Below, piece after piece: positions 37,584 to 48,134 of a stretch of DNA of 64,000 bases. The DNA lies in contig FTLJ01000249.1 in the NCBI GenBank assembly GCA_900155495.1, positions 30,846 through 94,845 of the forward strand, given 5' to 3'. Position 1 is the first letter of the stretch, and each line of letters starts with the position of its first letter. The position numbers were made by a program, and so were the translations under genes. Source of the stretch: Porogramme epimiltina. Its lineage: Eukaryota; Basidiomycota; Agaricomycetes; Polyporales; Polyporaceae. The notes under the pieces are model-generated. The model made no database searches. It was not told the DNA's origin and saw only the letters and a list, made by a program, of their open reading frames with translations.

Positions 37584-38808
37584 ATGGGATCCGCGTCCCT
37601 CCATTTTTATGTCTCTTCACTAGCGATTGAAGCTGCCCTCTGCGGGGTGCTTGTGATGACATTCGCCCTCGGATCTATTCTTTTTGTACGTGGCGCCGAC
37701 GCTCAAGAACGTACCCGGTATTCGAATATGCTGTTGCTTGCAGCAAATATGGTGATGTTTGTCCTTGCAATAGCTGTACGTAACATTCCATATCGTTTTC
37801 ACTCCCCTCAGGTGTTGAAAGAGGGTGTTTCCGTCGCAGCATTTGGGACTCGACGTAAATGATGCGCGTCATGGATACCCCAACAGTTCCAAAGCAGTGA
37901 AGGCTTCAAAATATGTCATTTATGTCTCTCAAACACTTATTGGAGATGCATTCATGGTGCGTGAACTGCGGCAAGCCTCACTACAAAGCTAATTCTAGGA
38001 CTTTACATAGGTGTACAGACTCTATAGAGTTTACGATGGGAAGTGGGTAGTCGTTTTAGCGCCTTCTATAATGCTACTTATAGCCGCAGGTGGGTATGTT
38101 CTTGATGATCCCTGTGTGAGTTGTTGCTCATAATGTCAAAGGGATCGGATACTCAGCGACGTTCCTCGGAGAAGTGGGCTTCTACATGTCGGTTGCATTC
38201 TATGCTTTCTCGTTCCTCACCAACGTCCTATGCAGCGGTATGTTCTCACAGATAGTTCTCTCCACCGTGCTTAACACAGGCAATGCGACAGGACTCGTTA
38301 TGTGGCGGGTGATAGTTATCCACAGGAGAGTGCATAAATCCCTTAAAGCTCTGGGACGCCAAACCCGGTGGAAGGTCTTCGAGGCCATCATCCAGTCCAC
38401 AGCGATAAATGCTGTCGCCGTCGTATCTCTCGTAATCACCTTTGCAAACAGCACAGATGCGGTTTATCCAACTTGTCTCAACGTATTCCCTGCGCTCATC
38501 GTACGTCAAACCACCTAGAAACACAAATTCTAAGCCATCTGACAAAGTCGTTGATATAGGCTGTTGTGTTTTCCTCCGTAGTCATCAAGGTTGGTATGAA
38601 TATCAGGAGCAGAGCCACACGATCCCGCTGTCAGAGCACTTCATGGTCGTTGTCCACTACTAGCAGGTCCACTCGCTCTCCTTCCACTCGCTCATTCGAA
38701 CCTTGGAAGCAGGGGGGAAAAGGCTCGCCGAGAATTTCCCTCTCCGGACTTCCTGAGGGTACCGTTACATTGTCCGCAACCCTTCGAGGCGATTTAGCTG
38801 CATTATAA
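37584..38808 (+). CDS. Seven-helix-type membrane protein of a different family
   Basis: Multi-pass membrane protein of an unnamed basidiomycete family, distinct from the DUF6534-type copies. The start MGSASLHFYVSSLAIEAALC leads into hydrophobic helices (VLVMTFALGSILF, MLLLAANMVMFVLAIAV). With a GTAACA donor and two short introns the chain continues through SKAVKASKYVIYVSQT, LIGDAFMVYRLYRVY, KWVVVLAPSIMLLIAA, a GYSATFLGEVGFYMS exon, MWRVIVIHRRVHKS and AVVSLVITFANS, ending in a basic Ser/Arg-rich tail and TAA at 38806-38808. The motif QTLIGDAF-x-x-YR-x-Y is what I recognise of this family. Spliced length is near 310 residues. Phases fit in all joints I propose. Role unknown; it sits inside the DUF6534 array without sharing its exon pattern. 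Confidence 0.7.
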
Positions 38809-39088
38809 TCTATGCACACCATCGAATATTTATGCAAAAGGAACATATGAGGGTATATAACGGGCACCGAAGATACGGTATTGTCCATCAAATGGATTGG
38901 CTCATCGGTCACAACCTCTACCGACGTTATAGGTCATACTACTAATACCCACTACCATCACATTTCTCGTACAAGAATTACATCATACTCCTGATATGCT
39001 GAGGGGTGAAAACGTTCCCCACCGCGTGCATCAACCTACTTCATTTCTCAAGATGTGGTGTACAATACCATTGTATATGTGTCTGCGC

Positions 39089-42000
39089 TTATTCATCATC
39101 ATTTACAGCACACGAAACTGTGTGTGATGGCGTCTCTCCTTCGATGTCGGTCGTCACTTTGATATCAATGGTAGCTGGAGGGCCGTAAGTCTGACAAGTA
39201 CAGTAGCCAGAGACAATTAGCGGCCAAGAACTAGTTTGGCGTTATGGAGGTGAATGAAGGAGGGCACTTACCTGCGGAGCGTCCCATTGTTCGAGTGTGG
39301 CTAAATGGCCTGCACGTGCCATGAAGCTCCTTCCAAACGCTCCCGGGTCATTAACAATTTCTGGGCGACGGGATACCGCCTTAGGTCGAGAGTTGAGCCT
39401 GGAGCCGGTTCCCAGTGAGTATCAATGGATAAAATGAATATTTGAAGGTTTTACACGTTCAGGAGAGTGTTTGCATACACTGGGCGGCAGATATGAGCTC
39501 ATCATGATGAAATATATTAGGGACTCCCTACGCACATCGTGTGGTCAAAATGCGCACCCCTATCCATACTGTGCCTGTGGGATTACTGAGGGCCTATGAC
39601 AGATGTGGGTTTAGCTGATATTTAGAGCGTGTTACATGTCTGACACGCACAAGCGCGAGAACTGCGCAGTCGAATATACTTGCAGATATTATGGAGAAAC
39701 GGAGTAATTATGATGGCAGATCTGTACATTTAATCTTTTTCGCACTCATATTCTATTAGCCGAGCTTATACACACTTGTTATCAAATTGTAACACCTAAT
39801 TGTAAAGTTGCACGTATATACACTCTAGTCTCACACGCACATATATATAGCGTCTAGTCTTGCGCACATATACATAGTGTCTGGTCTCGCGCTCACATAT
39901 ATATATTATCCAGCCTCGCACACATATATTTTCCAAACACACACACACACACATTGAGTTTAATCTAGCTTGATAACTAGTTAGTAGAACCTTGGCGGGA
40001 GTTTCGGATCAACCAAACAAACAAGTATATGGAGGTGAATGGTGTAAGGTATTGGTGATGTGGGGTTACAACAGATGGTTATGACATGTTTTTCGGGTTA
40101 TGGGATATCATTATGTGGTGTTTTCGTTCAAACCTAGGGCTGCGGTCTCATGGCACCACCCCGAAACCGCAACCACCACCGCCGCAGGTACTTCGTCCAT
40201 GGCACCCCAGCGGGGGGTGTTTGACCGCCTCCAGGTGAAGCGCAGTAAGCCATGTCTGTGCACGCGCCCGTGCCAGACGTCGAGGGTGACTCGATGGCGC
40301 CAGAAGTGCGCAAGAACATCGAGTCGAGGATCGACGTCGACGAGGTACACGAGGACGAAGACGCGGTTGAGGGCCTCGGAGGCGAGTCTTGGTCGTCTGG
40401 GTACACGAAGATAGAGCTAGTGTCGGCAGAGTTGAAGAGACCCGAGTCGACATCATCGACGTCGAGGATGATACTGATGTCGGCAGCGGTGGATAGAACC
40501 TCCAAGTCCCAGGCAGAGCCTGAGAGCGAGTCGGGGGTTAGTGAGGCACTAGAGGACTCGTAGACGCCGGAGTGTGGTGGTGAGGCACTGGCAGGTGGCG
40601 AGTTGTCGAGCTTCCGTGACGCACATAAAAGGAGTGGAGGTCGTCGAGTAGAAGAGACCTCGTCTGCATGAGTCCAGACACTGGCAATGGTGGTAGTGGA
40701 CGTTGGCAGGATGGGCTCCGGGCCATCGCANNNNNNNNNNNNNNNNNNNNNNNNNNNNNNNNNGTGGAAGACAATGGCCACCAGATTGAGTTCGTGGGGT
40801 CGGCGGAGATATCAGAGATTGAGACGTCTTCCGCTAGAGCCCAGGGATTCGCAATAGCTGGTGTGGAGTCGAGTATGGCAGACAAGAACGTTGAGTCGTC
40901 CACGGGCTTGATGGTGATGGGCACGTCAGAGGGAGAGGCAGACCGGGTGACCTGCAAGGAAAAAGACACAGCAGAGGGCGGCGAGATGTTGTCAAAGTCG
41001 GAGATACTAGAGCGCGCAGCCTTCTGGAGACAGGGTTGGGTGCGCTGATATGAAACAAGTACGGAGACGAGTGTGTAGGCTTCTGGTGTGTAGACGTGGT
41101 AGAGATGAGGAGCTTGGCAGAGGATTGAAGAAGAGAACGACGAGGGATCTCATCCGCACGAGTCCAAATGGCAGGGACAGATGATTGACATAGAGGAGGC
41201 CAAGCAATAGAAGGTGGGAAACTATCGACCAACTCGATGAGACATGACTGAGACCGGACGAAACCAGCAGCAGAAGGGAACGGGTGGATAGGAAGAGGAC
41301 CATGAGATAGGCTAGACTGAAGAGGAGGGGATAGAAGAGACTCTTGCATGAGCGACGAGTAGGAGTTTGAAGAGATGGTGGACGAGATGTCGGGTAAAAA
41401 GGTGGCGATGGGGTCCCAGGTGACCGGAGACAAGAGAGCAGAAGGCGGTGGCAGCGAGGATGTCGAGGATGTGGACAGGGACGAGACCGGGGGAGTAGGA
41501 ACGATGACAGACTGCGATGGTTGGGTACTACGCGATGAGACTGGAGCCGAGTGCGAAGGGGCATCAGGGATCGGAGACGCAGGGCTCGAGGTGTCAACGA
41601 CAGGGGACGGCGCGGGTGCAGGGACATGGGACCGAGAGGCCACAGGCGGAGTACCAAGATGAGGCTCGTCGGAGTCGAGGTATCTCCACGGCGCAGACGT
41701 GCTCAGGGTGAGACGTCGAACAGGGCGGCGGGGAACAGGGCGGGCCGAGATCTTGTCCGTGTTCGCCCAGACAGTGGGGATCGCGGCGATGGTCGGAGAC
41801 GATACAAACTCGAATGGTGTGAGGTCGTCCATGAACTCGACGACGCACGATTGAGGGGCGTGCGCACCACAGTGCGATGGGTCGACGACGACAGTGGTGA
41901 TGGGTCCGGGGATCGACTGGGCATTCAGGCATAGGACGAAGTTATCCCTGAGGACGGGGAGAGGCCATCCACCAGCGTGAAGAGTGGTCCATGAGGCAGG

Positions 42001-45000
42001 GGAGGCGATCGACGCAGTGGAAGTAGTTCGGTTGATACCGCCCGAAGGCAAGGTAGCGGCAGGACCAGGACAAGGACGACGAAGGATGACGCGCGCACGC
42101 TGGATACCCCTCCCCCCCACTCTCTCTCTCTCGCGAGGCATAATGGTTTTGGGATTTCCCCGGGCGCTTTTTTCGCCCGGGACGCTGGGTGGACCCGTTC
42201 TTTTATCTTCTTTTCTCTCTCATCACGCGGCGGCGGTGTGAATGGTCCTGACGCCCTGGGCGTGGGGGAGTTCTGACGGGCGGCGGGGCAACCGACGCCC
42301 GTACCCCTGAACCGCGGCAAGAGGCAAAGCCCGGGGCGTGCGCGCACCCAGAAGGGCGGCAGGTTTATAACCCACGGCCCTACCTATTCGAAGGTCGGGG
42401 GCGTTGGGACTTGCAGCACCGTGCAGCCGTTTTTACGATACATCTCCATTTCCGTCTCCATTCTCGGCCCCCACAACTACTCTACTACACAACACCCTAC
42501 ACTAATGGCGAGAGTGCCGCCTGCCGGCCTGGCCGGCGGGCGCGCCCTGGACCTACCCCCGGGGCACGTGCCGCGCCCTCCACTACGTATTATTCTCGGC
42601 TTTTGTCCAGCGACCCCCCCGTCACCCGCACCCCGTAGCTACCTTGTCGCATATGCCTACCATAGGGCTCGGCCCTCCAGGGCAATAAACACGGATACCA
42701 AAAAAAAAAAAAAAAGGTAGCGGCGATGGGAGAGGGCGCAGGGATATCGAGCTTGGGGGAAACCCAGGTGAACTCAGGGTGGGGCTTATCGCCGTCGGGG
42801 TATGCATCAGCGAACTTGATCTGCGCAATGTACAATGTCTAGTTGCGACGAATGGTCAACAAAGGAAATGAACACGATGGAAAACAGCACTTACAGGCTC
42901 AGAATCGCGCTCGTCAAGCACCGCCGCAGGAGGATCTTTCCGTGGCTCATCCCAGTCACTGGTCATCAATGTCAATACACGTCCATAAACACAACGATGA
43001 TAGAACATACAAGCTGTTGAACCAAGGGTGTTGCATGATCTGGTGTTGCATGATCTCCTCCCACCCAGGCCGCCGAGACACGTCCTTCACCAAGCACTGT
43101 TCCCCAACCCACACCCCGTCAGAATCACCTCGAAACTAGAACACAGGAGTACTTACCGTGTAAAGCAGGTCGAACAACTCGTCGCTCGCGTCCCCATCAA
43201 TGAGCACTGACCCTTTCTCCACGCAGTCCCGGACCTCATCCGCGTACTCGCACTCCCCGGTCCCAAATAGAGGCTACAAAACCATCGTCAGCCCCCCCAA
43301 GTAGCTTTGAAACCCAGCGCCAATGTCACATACCCTTCCATCGACCGCTTCACCAAGCGACATAGCCCCACGCCCGCACATCCACCTTCGCTGAGCATGG
43401 TGCTCCCGCCAGCCGCTCTGGGTGACCCGCTCGTTATGTAAGCACCAACAAACCGAGCCGCCCACCCTGCCGAACCTTCAGCGCTCAGCGGCCCCGAGCC
43501 TTCTTCCTAAGTACATCACGTTTCCTCAACCCTCCACCATGACCTCCCACCTCACCGTGAACACTTGAGTTCTCACAGCGCCGCCCTCTCACAGCCCCAT
43601 GCGTTCCTTCTTGTCTCTGAGCTTCCCCGCAGGACCTTCTGTGGCGGCGGATCAGGCTTCCCAACGCCATCCGGTCAAGAAGAGATTTTTCACGCAAAGG
43701 CTCCTCATGCTTGTATGGAAGAAGCGCAAGGGGTTCCGAAAGGGCATGTAGGGCGCTGCGCCTGGCAAGTGACGGTACGTCGCACTATGTAGCGAGAGAC
43801 AGCCCAGTCATTCACTGTACTGTGTTTGCCACGTCCGTTCACGCCTCCGTGTTGAAATTCTGCGTCTTTGTTGGCGTATGTCGTCGCCGCCTCTCCTCCT
43901 TCCGTGCGTGCTTGTCTTCCTCGTGTCACCCCGTCCCCGTTTCATCCTTATACCCTGCGTAAATGTCTGTCTTCATTGAGCCGTTGTTCCCGTCATCCCC
44001 AATCAGCACATCTCTCTTTACCACTTACTGCCTCTCGCCCGCTCTGTGCCACCCTCGAGCCGTCTTTCTCATACACACCCGTACCACAATCTCGTTTCTG
44101 TCTTCTCCTGTTATACTTGCTCTTCATGTACGTGCTCGTCAAATAGTTAATTGGAATGTCATATTGCTTGTCACCCAGCGTCTGAGTGAACCTAACAGGG
44201 GTCGTTATCTACACTCAAGGGCCTGCGCGCTTTCCCAAGTGCCCCTTGTGCTCTCCCATCCAGTGGTACACAATACCGTTCAAAGTATAACCTGTACGTG
44301 CTCCTTGTCAGGTTCTGGAGAGGATGTTTACTGATGAACCGGGCGGTCATTGCACGGATTCCCGCGTCCCCTTCCGTTGCCCCGACACTGGGCAGGTCTT
44401 CCTTGGACGTCGATGTTGATTGGGATGCCTGGTTCGTCGTACCGTGTACGCGCACGGCCCCACCAAAGGCCCAAGCTCCAAGGAAGCACCCCACGGTGGG
44501 CCCGCCAGCGACCCGCACCGTCCCCTCGTCGCTCCCGCGCCGGGAGGGTAGGACCTTTCGCAAGAAGCGCAATAAACGGACGGCGCCGAAATGCTTCGAA
44601 GCCCCGAGAAACATGCTGCAGCGGCTGCGCCTGAGTGGGAACACAATTGCAGCGGCGGGGACACCGGGGAGCGCCCCACCATGCTCCCCGGACATTCATT
44701 TGACGTCCTCTTGGCCACGGGTGCGTCTTTCTGGCGTTTTTCAGGCTTCTGGACGCAATGGGAGGGGAGGGTCCAATAATAATGCCCCCTTGAACGAGTC
44801 CGACGGACGCTTAGAGAGAATATGTGTGCGCGCGCGCGGAGTGTTGTGTATATACGCGCTGAATGCTGTGTATATGATTTGTATTAGTGTGTTATTAGTT
44901 TTGTTATATGAGCGCGTTTTGATTAAATGTACAAATCTGCCGCCATAAGTAATAAGTCAGCCCCTCCAAAGCGCAATAAGAGGTGGGAGCATACAGCACG

Positions 45001-46561
45001 AGAATTCCTAGAAGAGCATATTAGATCAAAAGTCGACTTAAGGCATTGATATCCTACCAGTGTTGACAAAGTAGCACGAGAATTTATCCATCGCAGAAAG
45101 CCCTCTAAGGCAAAGTGAGAAGGTGTATATATAACCTTCCAGCGTTAAGATACTGACGTCGACGGGACGGTGACCTTACGACGGCGTGCGAGGGCAACTA
45201 GTAAAGAGCCTGAAAGGATAACATCAACCGTTAAAGCCAAGCTCAGCGTCGCACCGGTCGCTCTCTACAAATCCCGTTTCGAAGGTTTATCAGGACGTGT
45301 TAAAAGAGATGCTTTATAGAGAGTTTACTGTAGCAACGGCTTGATGACTTTCTATTCTAGGGGAGTGTACCACGTTAATCACAGTTTAATCCAGGATAGA
45401 AACGACCCACTCCGCAACAAAAAGAGCTGAATGTGTGAGATGTTGTGTGAGTGCTTCCAGAGAGTGAAAATGATGCGTGGACTCTCTTACTTATACTGGA
45501 AGCTGTGGTAGGATATAATGTTATGTTATACAAAACCTAGGGTACATAAATGAAAGTAGGGGGTTCCATACCCAGTTTTCCTGCTAGAAGAATGTACTAC
45601 CCGCAGGTTAAAACAGTGCTACGGCGCACACGGTGATAGTGGAGTGATGCTCACGGTAAGCATGGCTACCGCTCTGAACTTGCAGGATACTACGGCAGTT
45701 GTCATTCTTAAATTCTGGCGTGACGGTTGAATATGCTTACTGAGAGAGATCCGGTATGCGAAGAAGCTGGAATGGTTGGTATGGGTAAACTTATTAAATG
45801 CAGTAACATATAATGACGCGTAATACATTTGCCACACGACGGATATGAGGCCCTAGAAAAGGAAAACCATACAGCAGACGAAGTAAATGGCCTGATACAA
45901 ACTCACCGAGAAGAACGGGACAAGCTATACAGTTCGAGATGGTGAGCATAGTGTGTACCTGTTTGTAGCTGCGCTGTACCCACATTTAGGCTGAAAGAAT
46001 GATGAATGCTTCACGGAGTGTAGACGCATACTGGTGGTTGACGAGGCTCACCATACAGACGATTTAAGATGTTCTATGGAACCGAAATACTTGACAAGAT
46101 GCGAGTAGCTAGGGGGGGGTTAGACCGCCATCCAGATAGCTGTTACACCAAGGTATTAGAAGATGAGACGCACCAGACATGCGCAGTGGAGATTATGTGT
46201 GCTGTTTCCAGAGCTCTAGCTCCACAAAATAAGAAGCAATATGGATCGAGGTGCACTTTGTGCTCACAGTAGAGCAGCTACCTACACAGTGACGACTTTA
46301 GAAACCTATTCACCAAGAAGGGGAGGCAGTTTCTGTACTGACAATGCATTGTATAGCACGATTGTCTGTGGAATGAGTTCTCCAGTATTTGTAGCCTTGC
46401 GGAGCAGTAAAGCCGAACAAACTTATGAAGCGTTAACTGGGATACAGTAACTGCTAGAATGAAAGTACCCACATCATCCCGAAGAATGTCCCCAAAAGTA
46501 CAGGGGCCATATGCATTGCATTGCGCACTTGGTTAGAGTTATCTGTCATGGCGTCGTCCAT
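39089..46561 (-). CDS. DUF6534-type gene (copy K) split by a transposon in an intron
   Basis: The 5' part runs from ATG 46561 (MDDAMTDNSNQVRNAM) down to about 44980; the 3' part runs from about 39675 to TAA 39089-39091. Between them lies a 5.24 kb element (39709-44947). The 5' part has FFGMILFGFTAPQGYKYW, LALETAHIISTAHVC, YSHLVKYFG, the 10 bp exon CTACAAACAG, the 18 bp exon CTTGTCCCGTTCTTCTCG, FFAYRISL, the 35, 25, 12 and 16 bp exons, LTVDVILSGSLLVALARRR and MDKFSCYFVNTG. The 3' part has LIFDCAVLAL, VWIGVRILTTR, YANTLLNVLNSRP, ATLEQWDAPQ and TTDIEGETPSH. Donor phase (CT before GTATGC) and acceptor phase (CTGCAAG then TATATTC) agree across the insertion. Every exon looks intact, so the gene would work if the enlarged intron is still removed. 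One Trp-to-Arg change marks the late helix. Closest relatives are L and M. Confidence 0.7.
39703..39708 (+). repeat. Target site duplication, left (AGTAAT)
   Basis: AGTAAT abuts the left end of the 5.24 kb element and is repeated exactly at 44948-44953 after its right end. Confidence 0.6.
39780..39960. repeat. AT-rich subterminal repeats and (AC)n microsatellite
   Basis: Several diverged copies of a unit like CTCGCACACATATATA occur in tandem, ending with an uninterrupted (AC) run at about 39937-39952. Similar words lie inside the opposite end of the element (44820-44930) and after 63900. Confidence 0.6.
40731..40763. other. Run of 33 undetermined bases
   Basis: An N run inside the repetitive Ser/Pro-rich tail. 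It probably marks an unresolved repeat; its length is a multiple of three but may be a placeholder. Confidence 0.9.
42050..42060 (+). repeat. Target duplication, left (AAGGTAGCGGC)
   Basis: An 11 bp direct repeat; the second copy is at 42714-42724 right after the poly(A) tract. Confidence 0.65.
42061..42713 (+). mobile_element. Poly(A)-tailed retro-inserted sequence
   Basis: About 650 bp ending in CAATAAACACGGATACC plus a run of about 16 A, flanked by an 11 bp duplication (AAGGTAGCGGC). It contains a perfect hairpin, GGGCG-loop-CGCCC, near 42158-42184 and a TTTATAA word near 42363. This is the signature of target-primed reverse transcription of a polyadenylated RNA: a SINE-like element or a processed transcript. 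Open frames starting near 42141 (-) cross its border and are chance readings. I recognise no tRNA-like head, so its class is open. Confidence 0.65.
43481..44900. other. Interior of TIR element, unassigned
   Basis: GC-rich part near 44.3-44.8 kb with overlapping open frames on both strands (216 codons at 44298-44948 +, running through the element end) and a pyrimidine-rich part at 43.87-44.13 kb. No domain seen; the kinase N-lobe could once have lain here. Confidence 0.3.
44948..44953 (+). repeat. Target site duplication, right (AGTAAT)
   Basis: Matches 39703-39708; see the element entry. Confidence 0.6.
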
Positions 46562-48134
46562 TGGGTTGGGGTATGTGGGCGGTGAGTGCCAGCGCTAGAA
46601 GGGCTCGGGTTATAAGCACGGGTCGGACTGTGGTCTGGAGATGAAGATCATCATAAGTGGCATTGCCTGTGAGAGAGACTATCCACGTATGTACTACATA
46701 GGAAGCTACAAATCATTTGGCACAGATGATCATCTCAGGTAGTACGTAGAAGGACGTATAGAGTTAGATTAGGGGGGGAGGGGACTATATGCATGCTTCG
46801 AACATACCAACCATAGAAGAAGTATCAGATGAAATAGGCCCTGCTGAACTGCGGGTCGGATGATAAGGCCGTTGAGTAGCTTTATCTAGCGGAACTGGGA
46901 GTATATCACTGCTTCTTACACCGACTCATCAGTGCTGCGATCGGAACCGTTGCTAGAAAGCTTACCCATGTGACGATGTGAACACTATGGAATGGGAATA
47001 CGCTGAATGTGGGTATAGTGATTCCCATTTCTCCCCTGAGATAGTAACTAGGGATTGTAGGGAGGTATGCTGCCAACATTCGGGCGTCTGAGCTACCTAA
47101 TTTAGAAAGCAAAGGCCTGGGGACTTAACGAGCATAAACAGAATTCGAAGCTCCCCAATGTCAGGGACGTCACTCTTGCGCTACACCCTGCTCGAAGAGG
47201 AGCACGAGGATATCCAACAATTGGGGGCTTCCTGTACTGGCGTCTACCTACTATATGGGGAGGCATTCTTCTATATCATAGAGCTATATCTCCATCTATC
47301 CACTAGTAACGCGCGTCGCGTAGTTTAGTATTCGCACAGGTGCAAACTACTACTACCTCATATAGGGACAACTTTCTCGTCACTTCGGAATCTACAATTA
47401 GCCGAGGGACCTAGGTACCGAAGTGAGGCACGGATTGCAAGGCAAGAGCACCACTAGCCTTCTAACGCGCTATCATACATCTGCCGTACTATACTCTTGG
47501 CATCCCAAAAAGCGCATGCCTCAAACAGAGAAATAGGCGATGAGCCCATCGTGGCTTGAAGCATAAACGCGGACACCACACAAAACTGAGTAGATAGCAT
47601 GCTATGACACTTACTTCCTCTGAGTTAAACTTGAGGCTTTTATCAGTGTAAGGGCCTACCTCGCAGGCTCGCATCCAGGGGAGCAGAGCGCAGGAGAGCC
47701 TGGAGAGGGTCACGTAGCTCATCCACCTCGGTGTTTTCTCCTCGTCCCAACACCCTCAGGCTTTCTCTCCTTCCGTAGTTGTTGTTCCTGATGCAACATC
47801 GTGCTGCTTGAACCTATAGTGGGCATCATTTCTAATACCCCCTGCACTGCGTCCGAGCCCAGTGGCTGCCGGGCCCTGTCCAACCGCGGTTCTTGTCCTG
47901 AGCTCACGCTGCGTACCGACACCGCACGCCTCAAGCCTCCGCGCGACCTACCAGGCTGTACTAACGTAGCAACGGTGAGGCGCTGGGATATCAGGTGGCT
48001 TGGTGTGGCGAAACATCAGTAACAAAGTGAAGTATCATTTACTCTCATCCAATGTATCTTCACGGGATAGATCATTCAACACCTTCTCGCCGAACGTCGC
48101 CTCACTCTACGTAACTTTCATGTTCCCCCTTCCC
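46562..48134. other. Intergenic region between copies K and L
   Basis: Mostly AT-rich sequence upstream of K. A GC-richer island at 47.7-47.96 kb has open frames on both strands (71 codons -, ending GTRRKHRGG), without a known domain. Short hydrophobic readings on the minus strand near 47.0 and 47.2 kb could be remains of another membrane-protein copy, but no splice chain holds. Confidence 0.3.

Larger units (their letters stand above)
40134..43480 (-). pseudogene. Captured protein-kinase-like gene fragment with Ser/Pro-rich tail
   Basis: Read on the minus strand. From 43480: a C-lobe kinase segment with KVDVRAWGYVAW (the DxWxxG region, followed at once by a TGA), PLFGTGECEYADEV, then an exon with LVKDVSRRPGWEEIMQH and HPWFN (subdomain XI RRP), DWDEPRKDPPAA, and IAQIKFADAYPDGDKPHP. 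A poly(A)-tailed insertion (42061-42713) interrupts it. The frame resumes exactly at the duplicated GCCGCTACC and runs into a Ser/Pro-rich tail of several hundred residues to about 40134. The tail repeats a unit at least three times (IPTVWANTDKI, VPAIWTRADEI, IASVWTHADEV). The N-lobe and catalytic HRD/DFG motifs are not recognisable upstream. Stops and frame changes make it a pseudogene. A run of 33 N falls in the tail. Confidence 0.6.
39709..44947. mobile_element. 5.24 kb TIR DNA transposon carrying captured host sequence
   Basis: Both ends are inverted copies of one sequence. The left end reads TATGATGGCAGATCTG then TACATTTAATC; the right end, reverse complemented, reads TATGGCGGCAGATTTG then TACATTTAATC, and similarity continues for about 45 bp. 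A 6 bp AGTAAT duplication flanks it. Both subterminal regions are AT-rich with repeated ACATATATA words and dinucleotide runs. The interior holds a kinase-like fragment with a Ser/Pro-rich tail and a nested poly(A)-tailed insertion; I see no transposase, so the element appears non-autonomous. The same terminus occurs at 63851. Superfamily is uncertain because a 6 bp duplication is not diagnostic. Confidence 0.75.

Noticed and set aside
39089..39465. Free-standing 3' fragment of a DUF6534-type gene
   Set aside because: Its exons complete the gene whose 5' part lies at 45.0-46.6 kb; the split is due to the transposon.
40834..42141. Single 435-codon minus-strand gene starting MPRERERVGG
   Set aside because: Its first 27 codons lie in the poly(A)-tailed insertion; the 11 bp duplication shows the older frame continues into the kinase fragment.
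44298..44948. 216-codon open frame inside the TIR element
   Set aside because: It overlaps equally long frames on the other strand, has no domain and runs through the transposon end into its target site.
46900..47300. Additional minus-strand DUF6534-type copy
   Set aside because: Only isolated hydrophobic readings; expected exon sizes and motifs do not follow in order.
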